In this document: one piece after another, positions 1-9,792 of the stretch
Layout: the number at the start of each line of letters is the position of its first letter
Numbering within the stretch: position 1 is the stretch's first letter
Source of the DNA: CAZQGO01 sp964593065
GTDB taxonomy: Bacteria; Oederibacteriota; JAAXVQ01
Length of the DNA: 44,074 nucleotides
NCBI GenBank assembly: GCA_964593065.1
Contig: CAZQGO010000023.1
Span: 1 to 44,074, forward strand
Reading direction: 5' to 3'
Notes under the pieces: model-generated
Databases searched by the model: none
Seen by the model: the letters and a program-made list of their open reading frames with translations, nothing else
Told to the model about the DNA's origin: nothing
Position numbers and translations under genes: made by a program

Positions 1-3000
1 TGTGCGTCGGCGTGGGGCTGTCCGTGGGTGACGGGCTATGCGTGGGCGTGGCGGTGATGGTCGGCGTGGACGTGGCCAGGGGAGACATGGCCTCGTCGGC
101 CCCGATGTCCCAGGTGCCGTTGTACGGCCGTGTCTGCAGGTCGATGTCGTCCGTAAAGGCCAGGTCCGCGTCGCCCGAGAGGTCCGTGCCGGAATCGCGG
201 GCGCCCGTGTCCGTCACCCCCAGGTGGTAGTCGTCTCCGGCCGCGTCGACAAAAGCCACGGTCGTGGAATTCTTGGAATTCGCCCCCGGCGCGTCCCCGG
301 CCAGGTCGGATAGATTATAGTCCGAGGCCGCATCAAAGGCGCCGTTGTAACCGTTGCTGCAGCTCTGGATCAGGTTGTTCTTGGCCACCACGGTTCCCCC
401 GCTGACCGAAAGGCCATTGCGGCAATTGGCCACGGTGTTGTTGGAGAGATAATGCCGTGCCCCGACTCCATCCGGATTGATGCCATAGACGATGTTGGTG
501 CTGCTGGCGAAATCGTAGATAAGGTTATTCCAGATATAACTCGTCACCCCCGTGCTGGAGCCGCCTTCGAACTCGATTCCCGCGCACCAGTCAAATCCGA
601 TTCCCGCCTCCCCGCGGATGAGGTTGTCGCTGAACCGATAGACCGTCGTGCCGGGGTTGTCCACATAAATGCCGGCATCGTGGGATTTACCGATGTTGTA
701 GATGCGCAACTGCAGGCCTTCGACCATCAGATGGTCCACGCCGAGCACCGTCAAGGCCCCGTCATTGTCCAGCTCCATTCGATACGCCGACGTGCTCCAG
801 GTCCCGGCATGCCGCTGGGACTGTCCCGCCTCCGACGTCAGGTGGGGCGTAAAGATCCGCAGATAGTGGCTGGGATCCGTCACCCAGCCGTCGAGGGTGA
901 CCGGGGTGGTGTCCGCCGCGTCGGCGTAGCAGGCGAGGTTCCAGATCTCGTTGTTGGCCACCAGGTCCCGCCCTCCCGACCACGTGTCGAAATCCCGCCA
1001 GACTCCCGGGATGCTGGTATTTTCCGTGCCGGTCTCGGCGTTCGCCAGTGAGGTGTAGGCCCGATAAATGACCCAACTGGGGCAGGCGGGAGGCGAGACC
1101 GGCGCTCCCGCGGGATTGGTAAACGTGTACTGGGTGGAGGATATTCTGCCACCGATGATTGCCCTGCCGTCCCAGACCAGGTCTTCGTTCACGTCCCACA
1201 CGAAGACATCGCCCACGCCTACGTGGTCCGAGAGAGGGTTGGCAAAAACACTGCCGTCGAAGGTGTTGGAATTCCCCACGCTGATATCCAGCGGCGAGGT
1301 GTTGCCTGGCCCCACCGAGCGGTAGATGACCGCCGGGGCGCTCGGCGTCGGGGTCGGCGTGGGCGTGGCGGTGGGGGTGGACGTGGGGCTGTGCGTCGGG
1401 GTGCCTGTGGGGCTGTGGGTTGGCGTGGCGGTTATGGTCGGCGTGGACGTGGCCAACGGCGACGAGGCCTCGTCGGCCCCCATGTCCCAAGTGCCGTTGT
1501 AGGGCCTGGCCTGCAGGTCGATGTCGTCCGTGAAGGCCAGGTTGGCGTCGCCCGACAGGTCCGTGCCCGAGTCCCGGGCGCCCGTGTCCGTTGCCCCCAA
1601 ATGGAAGTCGCCCCCGGCCGCGTTCAAGAAGTCTACGGTCGTTGAATTTTTGCTGTTCGCGCCTGGGGCATCGGCCGCCAAATCCGAAAGGTTGTAATCC
1701 GAGGCGCCGTCAAAGGTTCCGCCAAAGTAGCCGTTGCTGCAACCCTGTGCGATGTTGTTCCGCGCCACCACCACCGCGCCGCTGGCGCTGAAGCCGTTTA
1801 AATTGTTGACCGCCGTGTTGTTGTACAGGTACGCGGTCATGGTCGCTTCGCCGAGGAGGACGCCGTCGCTGCCGAGCCCCCCGAGAAAATCATAGATGAC
1901 GTTGTTCCAAATCCGGGACTCGCCGGTTACCCCCAAGTGGATGCCGCGCGTCCCGTCATGGGTATTGCCCGGATCGCCCCGGATAATGCAGTCGGAAATG
2001 CGGCAGTCATGGGACGTGCCACTGAATGCCCGGTAGATCGCAGACCGATAGTCCGCCGTGGCGCCGGTCATTCTGACCTGCAAGCCCTCGAGCCGGATAT
2101 GAAAGGCGAACAGTTGCAGGACCGTGTCGTTCGCTTCCAGACGGTATCCCTGCGTGTCCCAATAGCCGCGATGCCGCTGGCTGCTCCCGACTTCCGAGGA
2201 GGCATAGGGCGTGAAAATCCGCAAGTAGCAGTCCGCCGCGGTATTCCAGTTCGTGGTCCCCACGGGGGTGGTATCGATCGCATCCGCATAGCAGGCGATA
2301 TTCCAGATCAAGTTCTGCGTTGCGAGGTCATCGGAAGTATCGAAATTTCTCAGGGCGGCGATGATGCCGGTGTTTTCCGCCTGCAGTTCGGCATTGCGCA
2401 GGGAGGTGTACGCGCGGTAGACGCCCCAATCCTGGTCAGGCGCCGAGGTGGTGGTCGGATTCAGGCCGGAGGCGTTGGCCACCGTATACTGCGTGGCCGA
2501 GGTCCGCCCGTGAATGAACGCGAGCGCGTCAATGATTCCGTTGTTGTCGCTGTCGTATTGAATCACATCGCCCACGCCTATGTTGTCGGGCAGGCCTGAG
2601 GCGAACGTGGCCGTGGTGCCGGCGATGGTCAGGTTGTTCCCGGCGCCGGTCGAAAGAGCCGCCGTGTTGCCCGGCCCCACAGAACGGTAGATGGCCGTCG
2701 GGACGCTCGGCGTCGGCGTGGGTGTGGCCGTGGGCGTGGCCGTGGGCGAGTGGCTAGGGGTCGGCGTCGGCGTTCCGGTCGGGCTGTGCGTGGGCGTGGC
2801 GGTGATGGTCGGCGTGGCGGTGGCCAAGGGCGACGTGGCCTCGTCCGCCCCGATGTCCCAGACCGCGTTGTACGGCCGGGTATCCCGGTCCAGGTCCACC
2901 GTGAACGACAGGTTGGCGTCGCCCGACAGGTCCTGACCCGAATCCCGGGCGCCCGTGTCCGTGACGCCGAGATGGAAATCATGGTTGGCCGCATCCACGA

Positions 3001-6000
3001 ACGCCACGGTCGTGGAGTTCTTCGAATTCGGGCCGGGCGCGTCGCCCGCCAGATCGGAAAGGTTGTAGTCCGAGGCGGCGGTGAAGTTCGTCTGCGTGTA
3101 GCCGTCGGTGCAATTCTGGGTCAGGTTATTGATAGCCACGACGCTCCCGTGGTCCGCCTCGATCCCGATCGTGCAGTGGACGAAGGTGTTGTTGTAGATA
3201 TAATACGTCCAGTCCGGATCATCACAATCGATGCTGCGGATGGTCATGCTCGGTCCCAGGTAATCGTAGAACAGGTTGTTCCAGATCCGCACTTCGCCCC
3301 CGCCGTAGGTCTCGATCGCGATGCCGCCCCAATAGGTCTCAGCCAGGTTGGTGACGCCCCGGAAGATGCAGTCCGTGATGCGGACGTCCGCGATCAGGTC
3401 CGGTGATTGGACCTCGATGCCGTAAATGTCGTCGGTTTCGATGGGCAGGTTGTGGAATTCCAAGCCTTCCACCCGCATGTGGTTGATCTCGACGTCCATG
3501 CCGTCGCCGTCTCGTTCGATTTTATAGGCCCCGTCGTTCCAGACGCCCGCGTGCCTCTGGCTGGCGCCAACCTCGCTGGAAAGATAGGGGGTAAACACGC
3601 GTAGGTAACATTGCGCGCTGGTCGTGGTGCCGTGGAAGGTGGTATGGTCGGTTTCCGGGTTGTCCGCGTAGCAGGCGAAGTGCCAAATCCGGTTGGCGTT
3701 CACCAGATCAATCCCGTCTACCCAGGTGTCGAAGTCCCGGACCGCGCCCGCAATGCCGCTGTTTTCGTCCCCTTCCTCCGCGTGGCGCAAGCGTTCGTAG
3801 GCCCGGTGCAGGGACCAGTCCTGGTCTCCGGCTACGGCGAGTGGGGGATTTCCGTTCCAATTCTGGACCGTGTAGCTGGTGGCGCTCGTGCGCCCTGTGA
3901 TAAAGGCGATGGCGTCGATGCTGCCGTTGTTGTCCGAATCATACTGCAGGGCGTCGCCGACGCCGACGTTGGCGGGCAGGCCCGCCGTGAACGTGGCCGT
4001 GGTCCCGGCAATCGTCAGGGGATTGCCGCTTCCTGTCGCCAGAGCTGAAGTATTGTACGGCCCCACGGAGCGGTAGATGTTCAGCGGCGGCGCGACGTTG
4101 CCCGTATCGTCGGCCCCCATGGACCAGGTCCCGGGCCGCGCCTGGAGATCGACGTCGTCCGAAAAGGCGAGGTTCGGATCCGCGGAAAGATCCGTGCCCG
4201 CCCCCAGCGCGGCCGTGTCGCTGGTGGAAAGATGGAAATCGTCTTCCAGGGCGTTCACGAAATTGACGGAAACGTAGTTGCGCGAGTTTGCCCCCGGGGC
4301 GTCTCCTGGCTGGTTGGAAAGGTTATAATCCGACGCGCCGGAGAAAGTTCCTTCGTAGCCTACCGCGCAGGCCTGGGCAATGTTGTTGATGGCCGTCGTG
4401 CTGCCGGAATTCGCCCACAACGAGCGGTAGCAATGATAGAAGGTGTTGTTGTAAAGATAGTTGGTGAATCCCGAATCGTCCAAATCCATGCCGGCGCACT
4501 GGTTGGTGCCGTCGAAATCATAGGCGATGTTGTTCCAGGCCCGGAAGATTCCGCTGCCCGCCAAGTGGAGTTCGACCGCGTAATGGAAATCGTAAGCGGA
4601 ATTCACCACGCCGCGCATGATGTTGCCCTGCAGGCGGATATCGCCGCCGGCCCCCGGGTTTTCGATGGTGAAGCAGGTCGCTCCCTCGGCGGTCACGCCG
4701 CTGACCCATATTTGCAGACCTTCGGCCCGGAAATAATCCACCCGCACGAGGATCATTCCGTTCCCCATGCTTCGCACCAGCCGGTAGGCCGTGTTGCTCC
4801 ACGTCCCCGGGTGCCGCTGGCTGGTTCCAACTTCCGCCGTGGTGACGGGCGTGAACACGCGTAGGTAATTGTCCGCGCCCGTCGTCCAACCCTGGAAGAT
4901 CGTCGCCGTGGTGTCCGTCGCGTCCCCGTAGCAGGCCAGGTTCCACACCTCGTTGTTGCCCACCAGATCCCGCCCGCTCGACCAGGTGTCGAAATTCCGC
5001 ACCACCGCCGCGATGCCCGTGTTCTCCGTCCCTTCCTCGGCAAAATAAAGCGAGATATAGGCACGGTACACGCCCCAATCCTGGTCCGCCGCCGCCGTGG
5101 CCACCGGCGCCCCGCCGGCCGCGTTGGCCACTGTGTACTGCGTGGCCGAGGTCCGCCCGTGGATGAACGCGATCGCGTCCACCGAGCCGTTGTTATCGCT
5201 GTCGTACTGGATCGCGTCCCCCACCCCGACGTTTCCGGGCAGCCCCGAGGCGAAAGTGGCGGTCGTGCCCGTGATGCTCAGATTGTTGCCCGCTCCGTTC
5301 GCAAGGGCCGAAGTGTTCCCCGGCCCCACGGAACGGTAGATCGCCTTGGGCACGTTCGGCGTGGGCGTAGGCGTGGGGGTGCGAGTGGGGGTGGCTGTGG
5401 GAGTGGGTGAGGGCGTCGAGGTTGGCGTCGCCGTGGTGGTCGGAATGAAACCCACACCCTCCTCGTCCGCGCCGATGTCCCAGGTGCCGCCGCGCGTGGC
5501 CATGTCCACGTCATTCGAAAATGGCAGGTTGGCGTCTCCGGACAGGTTAGTGCCCACGTCTTTGGCGCCTGTATCCGCTGCCGCCAGATGAAAGTCGTCG
5601 CCCCCGGCGCCCACGAAAGTCACGGTGGTGGAGAACTGGTTGTGGGTGCCGGGCATGCCTGCTTCGGCGAGATCCGACAAGTTGTAGTCAGAGGTGCCGG
5701 CAAAGGTCCCGTTGTATCCGTCCACGCATCCCTGCGTGAGTACGTTCTTGATCTCCGCGCTGCCGCTGTATTGCTGGATTCCCCGGTTGCAGTTGACAAT
5801 CGTGTTGTTGAACACGTAGAACGTGAAGTCCGCATCATCCAGATCGATCCCCGCCGCGTCCGCGTTGCCGTTGAAATCGTAGATGACGTTGTTCCAGAAG
5901 CGGACCACCCCGGTGCCGGCGTTGAAAACGGCTAATCCGAAATGCCATTGGTAGGCCGTGGTGGGGACGCCCCGGACGAGGCAATAGGATACCCGCGCGT

Positions 6001-8110
6001 CCACGACCGAGGTGTTCTCAATGTTGACGGCCTGCAACCCGTCGCTGTTGACCGCCGTGACCGCGATTTGCAGCCCTTCCACGCGTAGATTGTCCACGTT
6101 GACGTTAAGGGCCACGGCATTGGCCACCTCAAGCCGGTAACCCGAGGTCGTCCAGAGTCCTGCATGGCGTTGCGTGGTTCCGACCTCCGAACTTTGGTAG
6201 GGCGTAAAAATCCGGATATAATTATCGGGTCCGGTGGTCCAGCCGTTGAAATTCACCGTCGTGGTGTCGGCGTTGTCCGCGTAGCAGGCGATGTTCCAGA
6301 TCTGATTGCTGCCCGTGGTCGCGGTGATGTCCTTGCCCCCGGACCAGGTATCGAAATCTCGCAAGGCCGCATCGATGCCCGTGTTTTCCGTGCCGGTCTC
6401 GGCGTCGGCTAAGGATATATAAGCCCTGAAGAGTTCCCAGAAGGTGGTGCCCATGACCGCCGAAGGCGCGTTGCCGGCGATGTCCCGCACCAGATACTGA
6501 TTGGCCCCCAGCCGGCCGTAAATGACCAGAAGGGAGTCCCGCGATCCATTCATGTCCGAATCGTACTGGATGATGTCCCCGAGTCCCACGTTGTCCGGCG
6601 CGCTTGTGAAAGTGGCAGTACCGCCGTTGAGTGCCAGCGTGTTGCCGCCGCTCCCATCCGCCAGGGCGGCGGTATTGCCCGGCCCAACCGAACGGTAGAT
6701 AACCGTGGGCGCGCTCGGCGTCGGAGTCGGTGTGGGAGTGAATGTCGGTGTGGCCGTCGGAGTCCAGGTGCTGGTCGGTGTCTGGGTAGGCGTATGCGTG
6801 GGCGTGAAGGTCGGGGTCGCCGAGGATGGTACGGACTCATCCGCCCCGATGTCCCAGGTCCCGTTGTAGGGGCGGGTTTCCCGGTCGATGTCCTCGGTGA
6901 ACGCCAGCGCGGCATCGGCGGACAGGTCCGCGCCGGCGTCCCGCGCCGTGGCGTCGGCCGCGCCCAGGTGGAAGTCGTAACTGGCCGGCGCGGCGAACGT
7001 GACCGTGGTGGAGTTTTGACTGTTGGCCCCCGGCGCGTCGGCGGCCAAGTCTGAAATATTGTAATCCGAGGCCCCGGCGAACGTCCCGTTAAACCCATCG
7101 GGGCAGGACTGCGCAATGCAGTTTTTCACCACCACGGTACCGGCGAGCTGTTGATACCCGATGCGGCAATTGATCAGGGTATTGTTATACAGGTACACCG
7201 TAGCCGAGGCGTTGTTGCAATAGATGCCCTCGGCGTTGTTGACGTTGAAATCGTAGATGATGTTGTTCCATATCCTGACCGTGCCCCCGCTGCTGCCGAG
7301 GTTGTCCACGCGGATTGCCTGATGATCCGCCGAGGTTCCGGTGGTTTTACCCTGCAACAGGCACTGGGTCACGCGCAAATCCGCGTTGGAGGCATATTCC
7401 CCCAAGTAAATGGTCCTGGCATTTAAAAACACCAGATTGTTGATTCTGATTTGCAGACCTTCCAGCCGCACGCCGCCGATGTTGGCATGATTAATGGTAA
7501 TGGCGTGAAAATTCGGGCCGACCAAACGGTAGGCGCTGGTATTCCACACCCCGGAATGCCGTTGGGAGGTTCCGACTTCGCTCGCGAGATAAGGAGCATA
7601 AATACGCAGGTAGTTGGTGGGGGAAGTGGTCCAGCCATTGACCCCGATCTCGACCCCGGTGATGTCCGCCTGGTCCTCACCGTCGCCGTAACCGGCGATG
7701 TGCCAAATTTCATTGTTGGCCGGAAGGTCGCGTCCCGAGCCGGAATCCCCGACGTCAAAATCGCGGAGTGAAGCGTCAATGCCGGTGTTCTCCGAGAGGA
7801 TGATCGCATTTTCCAGGCTGGTGTAGGCCCGGAACACCGACCAGTCCTGGTCGGCCGCGGCCGTTCCCGGCGGGGCGTTCCAGCCGTCCACGGCGCGTAC
7901 GTCGAACTGGGAAGCAGTCGTCCGGCCGTGGATAAACGCCAGGGTGTCCACACTTCCGTCGTTGTTCGAATCGTATTGAATCACATCGCCGACCCCGACG
8001 TTGTCCGGCAGGGAGCCCGCGAAGGTCGCGGTTCCGGCGGCGATGTTCAAGGCATTGCTGCCGCCGCTGGCCAAGGCACTCGTATTTCCCGGCCCCAAGG
8101 AACGATAGAC
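1..8110 (-). repeat. Six tandem ~1.3-1.4 kb coding modules with Thr-Pro linkers
   Basis: Module starts lie at 8110, 6700, 5341, 4078, 2692 and 1327, and a further linker is cut by the left edge. The DNA repeat is obvious on the plus strand as recurring blocks (cggccccac.gaacggtaga at module starts and gtgggcgtgg-type runs at linkers). Linkers after modules 4, 5 and 6 share SPLAT.TPTITATPTHSP almost exactly, pointing to recent duplication. The joint between modules 3 and 4 (about 4075-4110) has only a short DDTGN-type spacer. Confidence 0.85.
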
Positions 8111-9331
8111 CGCCACCGGGACCGAATCATCGTAATAGACGAGCGTGCGGTGATTATTGTTGTCTCCCACCACGAGCAAGTCCCCGCTGAGGTCGATGCC
8201 CTTGGGGAAACACAGAGTGTTGGCGGCCGGACCACCTCCCTGATTCCAGCCGGTACTCGTCATGTCCGGCTGGCCCAGGACCGCATCGGCGCTGGCATTA
8301 TTCGAGGACGGAATGGCTTGGAAAATCAGGACGCGCTGGTTGTCGCTGTCGGCAAGAAACAGCCGGGTGCCGTCGCTGGTAAGGCACGTTGGCGCCTGCA
8401 GCGTATTGGCGGCCGCACTCCCGCCCTGGTTGATGGCGCCGCTGGTAAAATTAGCCTGGCCGATCACGACTGTTGCGGAAGCGTTGTTGCCGGTGGGCAC
8501 GGGGTCGAAAATCAGGACGCGGTGGTTGAAACAGTCGGCGACAAACAGTTTGTTCCCGGTCACCCGTAGCCCCGCGGGAGAATTGAGCGTGTTCGCGCCG
8601 GGATTGGGTGCGCCCTGGTTGATGCTGCTGCCGGCCATGTTCACCTGGCCCACGACCACGTTGGCGCTGGCGTTGTTGGCCGTTGGGATCGTGTTGTAAA
8701 TCAGAACCCGGTGATTGTCCCGATCCGCGACGTAGAGTTTCGTGCCGTCGGTATAGACGTCCTCGGGGCTGTGCAGGGTGTTGGCACCAGCGCCCGCCCC
8801 TTGATTCGCCGTATTGCTGACCATGTCCGTCTGGCCGACAACGACATCGGCGTTGGCGTTGTTGACGGTGGGGATTGTGTTGTAGATCAGCACCCGATTG
8901 TTGTTTCGATCCGCGATGATTAATTTCGTCCCATCCGTGCATGCGGAATACGGCGTGTTGAGGCGGTTGGCGGCGCAGGCCGCTACGGCGGAATATGAAT
9001 TGGCTTGCCCAACGACCACTTCGCAAGGTGCGTTGTTGGAGCCAGGGATGGTATTGTAGATCAAAATCCGGTGATTGCTGCCGTCGGTAAGATAAAGCCG
9101 GTTGTCCCGGCAATGAACTCTCACCGGCCAATATTGCGAATTGGCCACCGGGCCATAGCCTTGGTTGAACGCGTTGCTGGTCATGTCCGGCTGGCCGATG
9201 ACCGTCGAGGCGGATTGGTTCGTCTGGAAACCGGCCGCAGGCGCTGCCAGGAATGCGACGGCGGCAACGGCCACCCAGCACGCGATCGGGCCTAGCTCTC
9301 GTTGCTGATGCCTTCGAAGTTCAGTCTGCAT
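1..9331 (-). CDS. Giant secreted NHL/parallel beta-helix modular protein, C-terminus beyond window
   Basis: One reading frame runs from an ATG at 9331 (preceded by GGAAGG) off the left edge, giving about 3,110 residues. I checked that the phase holds at each module start (codons at 8110, 6700, 5341, 4078, 2692 and 1327) and found no in-frame stop in the last module. Residues 1-35 are a signal peptide (basic start, hydrophobic core, cleavage near PAAG). Residues 44-400 hold six NHL-like repeats with GQxDM and DRDNHRVLIYN signatures. From residue 408 there are six modules of about 420-470 residues. Each opens with IYRSVGPGNT, continues with GVGDVIQYDSNNDG and DQDW.VYRAYTSL, has Asn-rich beta-helix rungs (NNIIYDF, YNNT), and ends in WDIGADE. 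Most joints are Thr/Pro/Ser linkers. No enzymatic motif is recognised. The likely role is an extracellular or surface-attached structural or adhesive protein (inference). The C-terminal anchor is outside the window. Confidence 0.88.
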   Translation of the reverse strand, partial: MQTELRRHQQRELGPIACWVAVAAVAFLAAPAAGFQTNQSASTVIGQPDMTSNAFNQGYGPVANSQYWPVRVHCRDNRLYLTDGSNHRILIYNTIPGSNNAPCEVVVGQANSYSAVAACAANRLNTPYSACTDGTKLIIADRNNNRVLIYNTIPTVNNANADVVVGQTDMVSNTANQGAGAGANTLHSPEDVYTDGTKLYVADRDNHRVLIYNTIPTANNASANVVVGQVNMAGSSINQGAPNPGANTLNSPAGLRVTGNKLFVADCFNHRVLIFDPVPTGNNASATVVIGQANFTSGAINQGGSAAANTLQAPTCLTSDGTRLFLADSDNQRVLIFQAIPSSNNASADAVLGQPDMTSTGWNQGGGPAANTLCFPKGIDLSGDLLVVGDNNNHRTLVYYDDSVPVAVYRSLGPGNTSALASGGSNALNIAAGTATFAGSLPDNVGVGDVIQYDSNNDGSVDTLAFIHGRTTASQFDVRAVDGWNAPPGTAAADQDWSVFRAYTSLENAIILSENTGIDASLRDFDVGDSGSGRDLPANNEIWHIAGYGDGEDQADITGVEIGVNGWTTSPTNYLRIYAPYLASEVGTSQRHSGVWNTSAYRLVGPNFHAITINHANIGGVRLEGLQIRINNLVFLNARTIYLGEYASNADLRVTQCLLQGKTTGTSADHQAIRVDNLGSSGGTVRIWNNIIYDFNVNNAEGIYCNNASATVYLYNNTLINCRIGYQQLAGTVVVKNCIAQSCPDGFNGTFAGASDYNISDLAADAPGANSQNSTTVTFAAPASYDFHLGAADATARDAGADLSADAALAFTEDIDRETRPYNGTWDIGADESVPSSATPTFTPTHTPTQTPTSTWTPTATPTFTPTPTPTPSAPTVIYRSVGPGNTAALADGSGGNTLALNGGTATFTSAPDNVGLGDIIQYDSDMNGSRDSLLVIYGRLGANQYLVRDIAGNAPSAVMGTTFWELFRAYISLADAETGTENTGIDAALRDFDTWSGGKDITATTGSNQIWNIACYADNADTTTVNFNGWTTGPDNYIRIFTPYQSSEVGTTQRHAGLWTTSGYRLEVANAVALNVNVDNLRVEGLQIAVTAVNSDGLQAVNIENTSVVDARVSYCLVRGVPTTAYQWHFGLAVFNAGTGVVRFWNNVIYDFNGNADAAGIDLDDADFTFYVFNNTIVNCNRGIQQYSGSAEIKNVLTQGCVDGYNGTFAGTSDYNLSDLAEAGMPGTHNQFSTTVTFVGAGGDDFHLAAADTGAKDVGTNLSGDANLPFSNDVDMATRGGTWDIGADEEGVGFIPTTTATPTSTPSPTPTATPTRTPTPTPTPNVPKAIYRSVGPGNTSALANGAGNNLSITGTTATFASGLPGNVGVGDAIQYDSDNNGSVDAIAFIHGRTSATQYTVANAAGGAPVATAAADQDWGVYRAYISLYFAEEGTENTGIAAVVRNFDTWSSGRDLVGNNEVWNLACYGDATDTTATIFQGWTTGADNYLRVFTPVTTAEVGTSQRHPGTWSNTAYRLVRSMGNGMILVRVDYFRAEGLQIWVSGVTAEGATCFTIENPGAGGDIRLQGNIMRGVVNSAYDFHYAVELHLAGSGIFRAWNNIAYDFDGTNQCAGMDLDDSGFTNYLYNNTFYHCYRSLWANSGSTTAINNIAQACAVGYEGTFSGASDYNLSNQPGDAPGANSRNYVSVNFVNALEDDFHLSTSDTAALGAGTDLSADPNLAFSDDVDLQARPGTWSMGADDTGNVAPPLNIYRSVGPYNTSALATGSGNPLTIAGTTATFTAGLPANVGVGDALQYDSDNNGSIDAIAFITGRTSATSYTVQNWNGNPPLAVAGDQDWSLHRAYERLRHAEEGDENSGIAGAVRDFDTWVDGIDLVNANRIWHFACYADNPETDHTTFHGTTTSAQCYLRVFTPYLSSEVGASQRHAGVWNDGAYKIERDGDGMDVEINHMRVEGLEFHNLPIETDDIYGIEVQSPDLIADVRITDCIFRGVTNLAETYWGGIAIETYGGGEVRIWNNLFYDYLGPSMTIRSIDCDDPDWTYYIYNNTFVHCTIGIEADHGSVVAINNLTQNCTDGYTQTNFTAASDYNLSDLAGDAPGPNSKNSTTVAFVDAANHDFHLGVTDTGARDSGQDLSGDANLSFTVDLDRDTRPYNAVWDIGADEATSPLATATPTITATPTHSPTGTPTPTPSHSPTATPTATPTPTPSVPTAIYRSVGPGNTAALSTGAGNNLTIAGTTATFASGLPDNIGVGDVIQYDSDNNGIIDALAFIHGRTSATQYTVANASGLNPTTTSAPDQDWGVYRAYTSLRNAELQAENTGIIAALRNFDTSDDLATQNLIWNIACYADAIDTTPVGTTNWNTAADCYLRIFTPYASSEVGSSQRHRGYWDTQGYRLEANDTVLQLFAFHIRLEGLQVRMTGATADYRSAIYRAFSGTSHDCRISDCIIRGDPGNTHDGTRGIHLGVTGESRIWNNVIYDFLGGLGSDGVLLGEATMTAYLYNNTAVNNLNGFSASGAVVVARNNIAQGCSNGYFGGTFDGASDYNLSDLAADAPGANSKNSTTVDFLNAAGGDFHLGATDTGARDSGTDLSGDANLAFTDDIDLQARPYNGTWDMGADEASSPLATSTPTITATPTHSPTGTPTHSPTSTPTATPTPTPTPSAPAVIYRSVGPGNTSPLDISVGNSNTFDGSVFANPLSDHVGVGDVFVWDVNEDLVWDGRAIIGGRISSTQYTFTNPAGAPVSPPACPSWVIYRAYTSLANAETGTENTSIPGVWRDFDTWSGGRDLVANNEIWNLACYADAADTTPVTLDGWVTDPSHYLRIFTPHLTSEAGQSQRHAGTWSTSAYRMELDNDGALTVLGVDHLMVEGLQLRIYNIGKSHDAGIYVDNPGTTVYRFSDNLIRGEAGIGFDWCAGIEFEGGSSTGVTSYIWNNLIYDFASSTNIVYGINPDGVGARHYLSNNTVANCRNGLSVSGGTVVAKNNLIQSCSNGYNGAFDAASDYNLSDLAGDAPGANSKNSTTVAFVDAAGDDYHLGVTDTGARDSGTDLSGDADLAFTDDIDLQTRPYNGTWDIGADEAMSPLATSTPTITATPTHSPSPTDSPTPTH
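8125..9202 (-). repeat. Six NHL-type beta-propeller repeats (protein repeat)
   Basis: Six consecutive units of about 60-70 residues each begin (V/A)(V/I/L)GQ.(D/N) and end in a DxxNHRxLI(Y/F) strand, covering roughly residues 44-400 of the giant protein. Six NHL units are the number usually needed to close a six-bladed propeller. NHL propellers usually bind protein, RNA or glycan partners; nothing here says which. Confidence 0.75.
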
Positions 9332-9344
9332 GACCCGCCTTCCA

Positions 9345-9425
9345 GACAATAGACTGAAACCAGGTTTCGTGATCGTCTCCGGCCCAATGCCAGTGACCGC
9401 TTTTCAAGCGCGTTCACCGGCTTAG
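9345..9425 (-). promoter_or_regulatory. Candidate structured 5' leader of the giant gene
   Basis: Just upstream of the giant gene, on its strand, GCCGGTGA (9421-9414) pairs with TCACTGGC (9396-9389) over 8 bp with one G-T. An inner CGCT/AGCG stem (9410-9407 with 9401-9398) closes a TGAAA loop. A second hairpin, GAAAC/GTTTC (9368-9364 with 9360-9356), lies between this and the start codon. I tried to match cyclic-di-GMP, cobalamin and TPP riboswitch cores and none fits. It may be an attenuator, a riboswitch of a class I do not recognise, or chance folding. Confidence 0.4.
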
Positions 9426-9426
9426 G

Positions 9427-9792
9427 CTGCGCAAATGCTCAATGCAATTACCTTGAAACCCTAATTCAAGAAATCTCCCTCCTTAGTGTGCTACGGTAAA
9501 TAACATGCAAAAAAATAGGTAAACTATTCCCTGGTACCTGAAACAAACTGTTAAAAATGATAAAATGACCGTAAAAATCCGTCCTGAAACCAGAAGGATT
9601 TCTTCAAGGTTTCAAAATAAATTTTTGAAATCATCTTCATATGCAACAATATTAGGCAAAAAATACCAATTAGAGATATTTTGTTATATTATTAGTATAC
9701 TACCACAATCATTTTTTTGCTATATTTTTCTTATATTACTTGTGTTTTTATAATGATATATGGATGGCTTTTTTCTTTAATTTAAAAGGGTT
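9427..9792. other. AT-rich intergenic region
   Basis: This gap separates the giant gene from the HD-domain gene. It is strikingly AT-rich compared with everything to its right, with runs of A and T between 9505 and 9790. No credible coding sequence is visible. It should hold the giant gene's promoter; I cannot assign -35 and -10 elements with confidence. No clear terminator is seen after the HD gene. Confidence 0.6.

Noticed and set aside
1320..1460. G-rich repeated DNA resembling a repeat array or CRISPR
   Set aside because: The repeats encode in-frame Thr-Pro linkers and lack constant repeat/spacer structure.
12..9295. Many plus-strand open frames of 60-220 codons opposite the giant gene
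   Set aside because: They are rich in Arg/Val/Gly, repeat with the module period and mirror the minus-strand gene; there are no ribosome sites or recognisable domains.
9345..9425. Cyclic-di-GMP (GEMM) or cobalamin riboswitch in the giant-gene leader
   Set aside because: A few short similarities exist, but the conserved GCAAAGC or B12-box sequences are absent.
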